Origin: JALZAI01 sp038212215
GTDB lineage: Bacteria; Actinomycetota; Actinomycetes; Mycobacteriales; Jatrophihabitantaceae
Reading direction: 5' to 3'
Assembly (NCBI GenBank): GCA_038212215.1
Contig: JBBQUT010000050.1
Coordinates: 1-23,893, forward strand
Length of the DNA: 23,893 bases
In this document: positions 15,901 through 22,715 of the stretch, in pieces
How the letters are laid out: each line of letters starts with the position of its first letter
Numbering within the stretch: position 1 is the stretch's first letter
Made by a program: the position numbers and the translations under genes
Notes under the pieces: model-generated
Told to the model about the DNA's origin: nothing
Database searches by the model: none
Seen by the model: only the letters and a program-made list of their open reading frames with translations

Positions 15901-17281
15901 TGCCGTGATGGCGTTCGGCCCGGACGGGTCCGAGCTGGCCGTTGCTTCCGAGAGCGGGTCACTGAACGTCTACCGCACGTCTGACGGGGCAGCGGTGCAA
16001 TCGTTCACCGGTCATGCCGGCGCGTTGCACGGCATCGCGTGGACCGGCACGTCGGCACCCACCGGTCTATACACCATCGGCCTGGACGGCCAACTCGTCT
16101 CGTGGGATCTGAGCAGCGGACCGCGCACCATCAGCCAATCGGGGGCCAATCGCATCGTGCCCAACCGCGCCGAACGATTCGGTCCGCTCGTCATCGGGCA
16201 CACCCAGCCGCCGAACACGTCGAACTCGCACAGGCTGCTCTACACGATCGACGTCCGCACCGGCGCGTACACGAACTGGCCGGCTGGCCTGCGCGATGAC
16301 GAGGGCATCGGCCAGGTCGTCTCGAGCCTCGACGGGCGCCGAGGACTGGTCTGCATCACCGGCATCAGCGGAAAGGCCGCCGGACAGAACCGCATCGAGA
16401 TCTTCGACCTTCGCACCCACCACCATCTCGGACACCTCGCCCTGCCGACAGGCACCGCGTTCTTCGTCGACGGCCTCACCGCGGCGATCAGCCCGGATGC
16501 ACGCCTCGCATACTCCTCACTCGGCCGGCAGCGGATCGGCGTCTTCGCGCTGCCCTCCGGGCGCTACCTGCGCAGCTTCATCGTGCACTACGCCGACCCG
16601 GACGGCGGGCGCGTCGAGGTGATCCCGTGGCAGTTCGATCCCGTCGGGCGGCTCATCCTGGGCGGCTACGACCCCGGACCGCAGGGCGCGCCGTGGTCCA
16701 AGTCGTACCCGGCGTTGCCGGCCGACCAGCGGCTGGGACTGCTCGACGTCTCCTCCGGGCGACTGCTCGCCCAGACCGGCCTCGGTGACGTCGCGTACCC
16801 GACGGCGCTGGCCTGGACGCCGGACGCCCGATCGCTCGCCATCGCCACCTACGACGGCACACTCGCGCTCTATGACGCGGCCACCTTCGCGGTCCGGGCC
16901 AACGCTGGAATCGTCGCTGCGGGGCCGATCCAAACCGTCGACTTCGCCTCGGATGGCCGCACCCTGATCACCGCCGGTGGCGCGCTGAACTTCTGGCAGG
17001 TGCCTAACCTCGCTCCCGAGGGCCGGGGGGTCCTCATCGGCAGCAGCCAGAGCAGCGGCAGCGACTGGGCGTGGTACGCCCGGGACGGTGACGTCGTCGG
17101 CCTATCCCAGGACGAGCGGCAACCCAACGACAACCTGGTGCGCTGGTTCACCTTCCACGGCCAACCGGCCGAACTGGCCACCGTGGCGTGTCAACTCGCC
17201 GGATCGGACATCACCAGGGCGCAATGGCTGCGCTATGTGGGTACGCGCCCGTATCAGCATGTCTGCCCGGAATCGCACTAG
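12929..17281 (+). CDS. SARP/BTAD-nSTAND transmembrane regulator with beta-propeller
   Basis: 1450 residues. Residues 1-95 are an OmpR-like winged helix (FGVLGSLEV, then SAAKTLQSHVVRLRDDLG, then GMGYRVEL). Residues 100-245 are the BTAD helical repeat (REPYRERAWEQLIIALYRSG, then QALSVYRTAHDRLAADLGVDPGP). Residues 268-640 are an nSTAND1-type NTPase with PYRGLNGYGAQDAPVFVGRE, Walker A GASGSGKSS (311-319) and Walker B VLVLDQAEELF. About residues 671-692 form one transmembrane helix, followed by a short Ala/Arg/Gln coiled segment. Residues 760-1420 form a WD40/YncE-like propeller, closing with WLRYVGTRPYQHVCPE and a Cys pair. The topology puts the DNA-binding end inside and the propeller outside the cell. 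Likely targets are the three exported propeller genes immediately downstream. Confidence 0.9.
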   Translation: MWFGVLGSLEVRDDSGQSLRVGGPMRRALLAALLCRWPRTVPPDLLIEDLWGVLPPRSAAKTLQSHVVRLRDDLGRGAGSVIVTDGMGYRVELPTDGLDVASFERALHHGVDAQRAGDARRAVARLDEALSWWRDEAYLDFGDAAFAAAERMRLAELRALATETRTDAALRLGESATLVSELHARVAREPYRERAWEQLIIALYRSGRQAQALSVYRTAHDRLAADLGVDPGPALRALEGQILRQDPILLVDATAVRVSRVAAAAHEACPYRGLNGYGAQDAPVFVGRERLCAQLVGRLADVGTGVVVVTGASGSGKSSLVRAGLVPSLRSGGLPGSAGWRVQVATVADPVNADLDVLVLDQAEELFTLFSVEDRVHRVARLASFVARGGRLVLVLRGDFYARLAELPWLAECAQRSPLLVGSMHESELARVVTEPARRAGIGVEPEVVDAVLEDAAGQPQPLPLISLALVRAWEHRVGDAITLASYEAGHRVAGAIEATAEAIYQAMDAERRTEARRLLVRLAAREGSTWVRHPLIRPSEPSPEFTAAADALATGRLVTVTPNRIELSHDALLERWPRLRGWLDERAAVVELLEHLVAASGAWSAAGRLGADLYRGPRLQAALDWRSEHPADLSPAEVEFLDASAQAAESDLAAARAQVVREVRGRRRLRLVAVGLAFVLVLAGVAALVAARERTTARQSAARAQQSALAADARRLAALSGNAPDIATSSLLAAAAYRLQDSPDTRGALLDAVERNQSALWRIQLKHRPQRIAATPDSSRLAVNDFENQVTVIDPRTRKQVASFPAAGWVEGITTGGRQVVTYGATNSANPVGRLAAYDVPSGRERVLTDAVDQDLPEPVTTTDGRWVAAITTRHVRAGSVVQLFDSANWNAPPRQFATNDPPSAMAASRSAVAVEHPDGSVEVRALPSLRLLGSLPATKVPATDASQVAVSPDGSQVARVDPAQPAEAVLYRVRGAPTGTPLPVQPLGIAVMAFGPDGSELAVASESGSLNVYRTSDGAAVQSFTGHAGALHGIAWTGTSAPTGLYTIGLDGQLVSWDLSSGPRTISQSGANRIVPNRAERFGPLVIGHTQPPNTSNSHRLLYTIDVRTGAYTNWPAGLRDDEGIGQVVSSLDGRRGLVCITGISGKAAGQNRIEIFDLRTHHHLGHLALPTGTAFFVDGLTAAISPDARLAYSSLGRQRIGVFALPSGRYLRSFIVHYADPDGGRVEVIPWQFDPVGRLILGGYDPGPQGAPWSKSYPALPADQRLGLLDVSSGRLLAQTGLGDVAYPTALAWTPDARSLAIATYDGTLALYDAATFAVRANAGIVAAGPIQTVDFASDGRTLITAGGALNFWQVPNLAPEGRGVLIGSSQSSGSDWAWYARDGDVVGLSQDERQPNDNLVRWFTFHGQPAELATVACQLAGSDITRAQWLRYVGTRPYQHVCPESH

Positions 17282-17303
17282 TCTGGCCCGCGGCTGACCC
17301 GTG

Positions 17304-17321
17304 CTTCAACCACGCTTCAAC
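17304..17321 (+). promoter_or_regulatory. SARP-type heptamer direct repeat
   Basis: CTTCAAC at 17304-17310 repeats exactly at 17315-17321, with a 4-bp spacer and so an 11-bp period. Weaker copies lie one period up (17293-17299) and down (17326-17332). SARP activators bind heptamer direct repeats with this helical-turn spacing near the -35 region. It sits 60-80 bp before the first propeller gene and directly downstream of a BTAD regulator gene, so it is the best candidate operator for that regulator. Confidence 0.6.
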
Positions 17322-17382
17322 CTCGCTCCGCGATCGTTGCGCACGCTCAAGGTGACGCCAAGCGACGATCGAGGAGAGCCCC

Positions 17383-18621
17383 GTGCGAAATCCAGTGACC
17401 GTTCTGTTGACGATCCTCGCGACGTGCGCCGTGGCAGTCCTCGCCGGTCCGAGACGAATCGTCATGCACCCCCGAAAGCCGTCCATCACGATCATGGTGG
17501 CGCTGGGTGCCCTCGTCCTCGGCGCCCCGGCCCTGGCCTCGGCAGCGAAATCCGCACCGTCCGCGCATCACACTCCGACCCGCCCGACTGACCGGGCCAC
17601 GCTCGGGCCGCGGTTGACGAGCCACCGGCTGAACCGGCCGCGGGCCGCCCCAACGGCGGCGGCACGGCCGTCCCCGGGCGTCGTGTCCATCGCGCTCCCG
17701 GTCGACGGGGTGAACGACTTCCCGACGACCGAGTTCGCCGCCTTCGGTTCGGTGTGGATCCTCACGCAGGGCAACTTCAGCACCCTGCAACGCCTCGACC
17801 CGCGCACTAACCGGGTCACCGGCGCGGTCCCGTTGGGCTACGGGGACACCAGCGGCAATGATTCCGGCGAGGGTGCCATTGCCGCAGCGGACGGCTCGCT
17901 ATGGGTGGCCGAGTACTTCTACAACACTGTCCTGCGCATCGACCCGGTCCGGCTCGTCGTCACCCACACGATCAAGGTCGGCCGCTCACCAAGCGGCGTG
18001 GTCGCAGCCGCCGGCTCGATCTTCATCTCGGACTCGCACGCCAGCGCGGTGTCGCGGATCGACCCGCGGACGAACCGGGTGGTGGCCACGATCGCTGTCG
18101 GCGACCCGGCTGATTTCAACGGCGGACCGCTCTACCTCACCTACACCGCGGGACGGGTCTGGACGATCGTCCCGGCCCAGAAACGGCTCTACGCCATCGA
18201 CCCGCGCACCAACCGCGTGGTGGCCCGTCCGAGCGTCGCGCCCGCGTTCGCGTGCGGGCGTCTCGATCCAGTACCGGGAGCGATCTGGATCGACGACCAG
18301 AACTGCTCGAACACGTTCGCCCGCTACGACCTGGCCACCGGCCACGTCACCCAGATCCAGGAGCCGTCGACGTTGTGTCTGCTCGGCATCGCCGTCCTGC
18401 ACGACCGCCTCTACAGCGACGAGATGGGATTCGACCCGTTGACCGGCTGCACTCCAGGCTCGTTCGTGCCACGCGACCTGACCACCGGAGCCGTCCTCGG
18501 TGCCGGCACCCCGATCGAGGTCGTCGGCTTCGAAGTCGTCGGCCTCGACGGCAGCCTCTGGACCAATGACTTCAGCACCGGTAACCACGTTCTGCGCATC
18601 ACCCCGGAGCGAACCTCATGA
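17383..18621 (+). CDS. Exported YncE/NHL-like beta-propeller protein A
   Basis: 412 residues from GTG 17383 (GAGGAGAG upstream). Two N-terminal hydrophobic stretches occur: VTVLLTILATCAVAVLAG and, after MHPRKP, SITIMVALGALVLGAPALASAAKS, which ends in an AxA-type signal cleavage site. An internal ATG at 17464 would give a cleaner signal peptide. After a Pro/Thr/Arg-rich linker come about seven propeller blades built on GSVW or GSLW strands and the repeat RIDPRTNRVVATI. Such propellers bind ligands or partners at the surface, or act as lyases in Vgb relatives; no catalytic residues can be assigned here. Its stop overlaps the next gene's ATG (ATGA). Confidence 0.85.
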   Translation: MRNPVTVLLTILATCAVAVLAGPRRIVMHPRKPSITIMVALGALVLGAPALASAAKSAPSAHHTPTRPTDRATLGPRLTSHRLNRPRAAPTAAARPSPGVVSIALPVDGVNDFPTTEFAAFGSVWILTQGNFSTLQRLDPRTNRVTGAVPLGYGDTSGNDSGEGAIAAADGSLWVAEYFYNTVLRIDPVRLVVTHTIKVGRSPSGVVAAAGSIFISDSHASAVSRIDPRTNRVVATIAVGDPADFNGGPLYLTYTAGRVWTIVPAQKRLYAIDPRTNRVVARPSVAPAFACGRLDPVPGAIWIDDQNCSNTFARYDLATGHVTQIQEPSTLCLLGIAVLHDRLYSDEMGFDPLTGCTPGSFVPRDLTTGAVLGAGTPIEVVGFEVVGLDGSLWTNDFSTGNHVLRITPERTS

Positions 18622-19625
18622 CCAGAACCGCATTCCGGACCCTCGCCGCTGCCGCGGCGCTCCTTCTCGTACCCATGGCCGCCGCCCCGACGAGCGCGTC
18701 GGCAGACTCGCCGGTCGTCGCCCGGATTTCCGTCCCGGCAAATCACCTCTACGAACTTGCAGGCGGAATGGGCGCGGTCTGGCTGGCGTCCGTGGACGGG
18801 GGCGGCGGCAACCCGTCCTACTCCACGCTGCGCCGCATCGACCCGAGAACCAACCGGATCAGCGCGAGCTACCCGCTCGACTCCGCCGCCGCCGGGTTGG
18901 CAATCGCTGACGGCTCGATCTGGGTCTCCATGTACTACGACAACGTCGTCGAACGCCTCGACGCCCGCGGGCACGTGCTGGCCCGCATCCATGTAGGCCT
19001 CCAACCGATATGGTTGCACCGCGCCTTCGGCTCGGTATGGGTGTCCAACCACCACGGCCGCTCGGTGACCCGCATCGACCCGCGCACCAACCGCGTCATC
19101 GCGACACTGCCGGCCGGCGACCAGCACATGTTCCGCAGCGGCCCGCAGCAGATGACCGACGACGGCCACTACCTCTACATCTACTCGAGCAACGGCACGC
19201 AACCATTCGAGCGGATCGACCCGCGCACCAACACGGTGTCAACCCACGCAGCCCCCGTCAACTGCGGCGACATCGTCGCGATCGCCGGATCCGTGTGGAC
19301 GACCAATTGCAGCGACACCGTCACCATCAACCAGCTCGATTCGGCCACCGGCGCGGTACGGCACACCATCACCTTCGCGTTCCCGCAGAGCCAACCGTCC
19401 ATGACCGCGCACCACGGCGCACTATGGGTCGTCTTCGACACCGCCTTCGACGACCAGACCGGCATCGGATCCGGCGGCACGATCAACGAGCTGAACCCGC
19501 GCACCGGCGCCGTCGAACGGCAGCTCACCATCGGCGGCGACGCGTCGACGATCCGCAGCGCAGACGGCGACCTGTGGGTGCTCGACAACACCAACGGCAT
19601 GATCACCCGACTGCATCCCGCCTAG
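18618..19625 (+). CDS. Exported beta-propeller protein B
   Basis: 335 residues with a textbook signal peptide (MTRTAFRTLAAAAALLLVPM, then AAAPTSASADS). Repeats include YSTLRRIDPRTNRI, GSIWVSMYYDNVVERLDARG, GSVWVSNHHGRSVTRIDPRTNRVIATL, FERIDPRTNTV and GALWVVFDTAFDDQTG, consistent with six or seven blades. It is clearly paralogous to protein A. The two share an ATGA overlap, so they are translated together and may form a complex or recognise related ligands. Cysteines near NCGDIV and TNCSDT may form a disulfide outside the cell. Confidence 0.87.
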   Translation: MTRTAFRTLAAAAALLLVPMAAAPTSASADSPVVARISVPANHLYELAGGMGAVWLASVDGGGGNPSYSTLRRIDPRTNRISASYPLDSAAAGLAIADGSIWVSMYYDNVVERLDARGHVLARIHVGLQPIWLHRAFGSVWVSNHHGRSVTRIDPRTNRVIATLPAGDQHMFRSGPQQMTDDGHYLYIYSSNGTQPFERIDPRTNTVSTHAAPVNCGDIVAIAGSVWTTNCSDTVTINQLDSATGAVRHTITFAFPQSQPSMTAHHGALWVVFDTAFDDQTGIGSGGTINELNPRTGAVERQLTIGGDASTIRSADGDLWVLDNTNGMITRLHPA

Positions 19626-19665
19626 GCGCCCTGACCCAACCGCGGACAACAAGAAAGGAATCCAG

Positions 19666-20643
19666 ATGTACACACGCATGAACGCCGCTGTGCTCGCAGC
19701 GGCCACGGCGGCCTGCGCGCTCGTCGGTGCCGGCAGCACAGCTGCCGATGCCGTCGTGGCGCATCCCACGTCGGCCTGCATCCGCGCCTTCGACCCGCCG
19801 CCGAACACTGGCGATGCTCCGTTCGGCGTCACTGCAGGCCCGGGAGGGACGTGGTACGGCGATGGCACGACCATCAACCGGATCCACGACGGGCGCACCA
19901 CGACCTGGGTCGTCCCAGGCGTGGACACCAGCAATTCGCCCGGCGTCGGCTGGCTCACCTGGGACGGCGGTAACCGGATCTGGTTCGCGGTACGCAGCGA
20001 CGGCCAGCTCGGCACGATTACCGGCAACGGCACCATCAGCACGGTCCAGGTGCCGGACGGCCCAGACGGGCAGGCTGTTCCGCAGGGCATCGTCGTCCAC
20101 CCCGGACGCGACCTCTGGTTCACCGACCAGGCGAACAACCGAATCGGTGATCTGTCGCTTCGATCGGGAGGCTTCACCTTCTATACCGTGCCGTCGGAAT
20201 TCCCTCTTGGCCTCGTCGAGGGTACTGATCACGATCTGTACTTCACCGAGCGCAGCGTCGACAAGGTGGCCCGGCTCGATCCACGCACCGGTCTGTTCAC
20301 GGAATGGACGCTGCCGACCGGCGCATTCCCTAACCGCCTCGCCGTCACGCCTGACGGCGCGGTGTGGTTCACCGCGCTCTTCGGCGGGTTCCTCGGTCGC
20401 ATCAAGGGCGGCGAGCTGCGGATGTACCCGATCGCAGGCGGCCCAGTCGGGCTGACCTACTACCGCGGTCGGCTCTGGGCATCGTTGTTCACCGCCGGCG
20501 GACTGGCCGAGATTTCCCTGCACGGCACGGTGCTCCGGACCTGGACGATCCCCGACAAGCCGCTACAGGTGGCCGGCAGCCACGGGAGACTCTGGCTGAC
20601 CGGTGAGGTGAGCGTCTGGAGTGTCAACCCCGATTGCCGCTGA
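19666..20643 (+). CDS. Exported Vgb-like beta-propeller protein C
   Basis: 325 residues from ATG 19666 (GAAAGGAA 5 nt upstream), with signal peptide MNAAVLAAATAACALVGAG. Blades show the virginiamycin-B-lyase-like pattern: PFGVTAGPGGTWYGD, PQGIVVHPGRDLWFTDQANNRIGDL, PLGLVEGTDHDLYFTERSVDKVARLDPRTG, PNRLAVTPDGAVWFTALFGGFLGRI. True Vgb lyases use a conserved His pair; HPGRD supplies one His, but the full site is not evident, so the antibiotic-lyase function should not be assumed. It is more divergent from A and B than they are from each other. It lies 40 bp downstream of B, probably in the same operon. An ISL3 fragment begins directly after its stop. Confidence 0.85.
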   Translation: MYTRMNAAVLAAATAACALVGAGSTAADAVVAHPTSACIRAFDPPPNTGDAPFGVTAGPGGTWYGDGTTINRIHDGRTTTWVVPGVDTSNSPGVGWLTWDGGNRIWFAVRSDGQLGTITGNGTISTVQVPDGPDGQAVPQGIVVHPGRDLWFTDQANNRIGDLSLRSGGFTFYTVPSEFPLGLVEGTDHDLYFTERSVDKVARLDPRTGLFTEWTLPTGAFPNRLAVTPDGAVWFTALFGGFLGRIKGGELRMYPIAGGPVGLTYYRGRLWASLFTAGGLAEISLHGTVLRTWTIPDKPLQVAGSHGRLWLTGEVSVWSVNPDCR

Positions 20644-20645
20644 TC

Positions 20646-21086
20646 GAATGCGCGGCGGTGCGGGCGCACGCGCATCCGCACCGCCGCGCCCGCTACGCCC
20701 TATGGAAGAACCCCGACAACCTCACCGACCGGCAACGGGACAAGCTGGCCTGGATCGCGACAACCGACCCGCGACTGCCCCGCGCCTACCTGCTCAAGGA
20801 AGGCCTGCGCTACGTCTTCATCGCGAAGGGTGAGGCCGGCAAAACGGCGCTGGACCGATGGCTGTCCTAGGCCCGCCGCTGCCGCATCCCGGCCTTCGTC
20901 CGCCTCGCCCGTCGCATCACAGCCGTCCGCGACAAGATCGACGCAACACTGAAGCATGGCCTGTCCAACGCCCTGATTGAGTCGGTCAACACCAAGATCC
21001 GGCTACTCGCCCGCATCGCATTCGGCTTCCGATCCGCCCAGGCACTCATCGCACTCGCACTACTCAGCCTCGGCGGCCATCGACCG
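20646..21086 (+). pseudogene. ISL3-family transposase fragment with internal stop
   Basis: The reading frame gives RARYALWKNPDNLTDRQRDK, LAWIATTDPRLPRAYLLKEG, then DRWLS, stop (TAG 20868-20870), then ARRCRIPAFVRLARRI and HGLSNALIESVNTKIRLLAR, IAFGFRSAQALIALALLSLGGHRP. This is the C-terminal DDE region of ISL3 transposases, with the final catalytic Glu in LIESVNTKIR. Relatives read WLSW at the stop, so TGG has become TAG. The N-terminal two thirds is absent. The remnant starts within a few bases of the propeller C stop, so insertion or deletion has bounded the operon here. Confidence 0.85.
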
Positions 21087-21296
21087 GTGCATCTGGATCC
21101 TGCGAGACGACTGCGAAGGATCGAGTGCCGGCAGGGACAGCACTGCAACTCAACCGCGGCGAGATACCTGCACCACCGTTGCCCACGTCGTCAGGCATCG
21201 GTTCCCCGTGGACGGAGTCCGCGCTGGCGCAATTAGTCGTGCAGGACTTATCTTCAACACGTCACCGCCTCGCGGTCCCGGCGCGCTCGTATCTCG
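21087..21296. other. Decayed intergenic stretch, nothing recognised
   Basis: Roughly 210 bp between the ISL3 fragment and the SDR relic. No motif, hairpin with T-run or ribosome site is evident. Confidence 0.35.
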
Positions 21297-21560
21297 TCAC
21301 TTGGTCAGCAACCCGGCGTCGATCGGCAGCGCGACACCTGTGATGTAGCGGGCCTCATCCGATGACATCCGTTGCTGATATCGGCCACGTCGACCCACGG
21401 CAGATCCGGCAGCAGATGCATGTCTCTCATCGACTCAGCGAGATGCCCCGATCGGGTGCAGGTTCCTCGGGGCGGAACAGCCGATATACCGCGTCGTTCT
21501 GGATCGTCTTCGTATCCACATTCGTCGGGCAGACGCAATTCACTCGGATGCGGTGCTGAC
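21297..21560 (-). pseudogene. SDR C-terminal relic (mycofactocin-type)
   Basis: Three consecutive pieces lie in three different minus-strand frames: RIRVNCVCPTNVDTKTIQND with AVYRLFRP; then MHLLPDLPWVDVADISN; then DEARYITGVALPIDAGLLTK, ending at TGA (21297-21299). Together they form the end of an SDR. The CPTNVDT..I.ND..YRLFRP pattern resembles mycofactocin-coupled carveol-dehydrogenase-like SDRs. About 35 residues are missing after YRLFRP, and the catalytic and cofactor parts are gone. It is not obviously the other half of the relic at 4.8 kb, which lies 16 kb away. Confidence 0.72.
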
Positions 21561-21694
21561 GGCGGATTCCAGCGAACGTCGCAACGCGACGTCTGCTTGA
21601 CGCTAGTCGCCGGGCAGGCATTGAGCACGCGGACGGCGGCATGTCCGTGCGTTAGGAAATGTCGTTCGGGTTAGCCGACGCGCTCTGAGGTTGG

Positions 21695-22006
21695 TCAGAG
21701 ATCGAGCACTAGACGCAGCGCAGCATCAACCTGGCGGAGTTCGTCGAAGCTCAATCGGCCGATCTGGTCTCCGAGCCGATTCGGGTCAATGGCTGCGGTT
21801 TGCTCGGCGAGGACACGGGTGCGCTGCCCGGCGAGGTCGATCTCGGGGCGAAAGCTTGCGGGCTGCGCTGAGGTCGAGGTGGGTGCGACGAGCCAGGTCG
21901 ACAGAGGGAGGTCATCGGATTGGACCACAACGGCGTACCTGTGGCCGGCCTGCTCGTGACCGCTGGCCTGACGGGGTGCGCGGAGCCGGAAGACGTCACC
22001 ACGCAC
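21695..22006 (-). CDS. mazF: MazF/PemK-type toxin
   Basis: 103 residues from GTG 22006, the usual length of MazF endoribonucleases. It begins VRGDVFRLRAPRQ, followed by GHRYAVVVQSDDLPLSTWLVAPTSTSAQPASFRPEIDL (the RYAVVVQSD strand is diagnostic) and VLAEQTAAIDPNRLGDQIGRLSFDELRQVDAALRLVL. MazF cleaves single-stranded RNA; the Arg after VL and Thr of AEQT correspond to active-site neighbours. The start lies inside the antitoxin's last codons (11-nt overlap), which couples translation. The frame is intact although it sits among relics. Confidence 0.87.
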   Translation of the reverse strand: MRGDVFRLRAPRQASGHEQAGHRYAVVVQSDDLPLSTWLVAPTSTSAQPASFRPEIDLAGQRTRVLAEQTAAIDPNRLGDQIGRLSFDELRQVDAALRLVLDL

Positions 22007-22229
22007 GCAGGGTCTCCATATCGCGCAACACCTGCGCTGCTTCCGCGCGGTCCTGCTCGTCCGATGCCAAAGCTTCGGCTTCAGCGCGTAGGCGTGCACG
22101 AGCCCGCTGACGGGCCGCGTCGATCAGTGCTGCCCGGACTGCCGCCGATATCGGGGTCCCGTCGCTGGTCAGCACAGCGAGCGCGCGAGCAGCGTCCTCG
22201 TCTGGACGAAACGTAATCGTGTCTGCCAT
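21996..22229 (-). CDS. Ribbon-helix-helix antitoxin of the MazF pair
   Basis: 77 residues from ATG 22229. ADTITFRPDEDAARALAVL, then GTPISAAVRAALIDAARQRA, fits a ribbon-helix-helix DNA-binding fold: a short beta strand (TITFRP), then two helices with ISAAVRAAL. The C-terminal Glu/Ala/Arg-rich helix (RLRAEAEALASDEQDRAEAA, then QVLRDMETLRAW) would wrap and block the toxin. The reading frame extends further upstream, but ATG 22229 lies only about 12 nt after the predicted transcription start, giving an almost leaderless mRNA. It probably represses its own promoter through the inverted repeat at 22235-22261. Confidence 0.82.
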   Translation of the reverse strand: MADTITFRPDEDAARALAVLTSDGTPISAAVRAALIDAARQRARARLRAEAEALASDEQDRAEAAQVLRDMETLRAW

Positions 22230-22234
22230 GAGGT

Positions 22235-22274
22235 CAGTGTCGCACAAATTGTAAGACACTGCGTCGCTGATCAA
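22235..22274 (-). promoter_or_regulatory. Toxin-antitoxin promoter and operator
   Basis: On the minus strand a -35-like TTGATC (22269-22274) and -10 TACAAT (22248-22253) are 15 bp apart. A perfect 7-bp inverted repeat, CAGTGTC (22235-22241) and GACACTG (22255-22261), spans the -10. This is the expected layout for autorepression by the antitoxin. Confidence 0.6.
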
Positions 22275-22317
22275 ACCTGTCCGCGCGACGCGCGACGCGC
22301 GACGCGCGACCGACAGG
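22275..22317. repeat. Four tandem 7-bp repeats inside an inverted repeat
   Basis: GCGCGAC occurs four times head to tail (22283-22310). ACCTGTC lies just before the array and GACAGGT just after it, so the array forms the loop of a possible hairpin upstream of the toxin-antitoxin promoter. Slippage could change the copy number. Confidence 0.7.
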
Positions 22318-22349
22318 TGAGCGCCGGATCGCGGCATGACGGTGCGTCG

Positions 22350-22625
22350 TTAGCCCTCGGTCCTGGGCGGCATGCCAGGGGTAAGAATTGGCATCGACCT
22401 GCGCCACTCTTGCCATCGCGGCGACTTCCTGTTCGTCCAGCCGAAAACACCACCCGCGACAGCGCCGGTCACCATTGCGCCCGCCATCAGCACCAGTGGG
22501 ATGACAACTGACTAGTGCTGGACCGCGTCATAGCCGAGCAAAATGCCTGCTGCTACTGCTACGGCAATGAGGAGAACGATGATGCCGAAGGCCGCTCGGC
22601 GCACCGCCAGGTATGGCTGAGGCAC
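22350..22625 (-). pseudogene. Two-helix membrane protein interrupted by TAG
   Basis: From GTG 22625 the frame gives VPQPYLAVRRAAFGIIVLLI and AVAVAAGILLGYDAVQH, then TAG (22512-22514). It continues in the same frame with SVVIPLVLMAGAMVTGAVAG, GVFGWTNRKSPRWQEWRR and so on to TAA (22350-22352). Two good transmembrane helices in one frame separated by one stop suggest a single protein of about 90 residues with a nonsense change. Two tiny ORFs are an alternative. No clear ribosome site and no family recognised. Confidence 0.45.
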
Positions 22626-22715
22626 ATCATCGAGGTGCCATCGGAGCGATCCCACATCACGGTCTTACCCAACAAGACGTGCGCGCACATCGGCATGTCC
22701 GGATCGTTGGTCGGG

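Noticed and set aside
19666..20643. Streptogramin-lyase resistance gene (vgb)
   Set aside because: Propeller blades resemble Vgb, but the complete catalytic His set is not evident and the paralogous neighbours suggest a non-resistance role.
22283..22310. CRISPR-like array
   Set aside because: The four 7-bp units are directly adjacent without spacers, so this is a simple tandem repeat.
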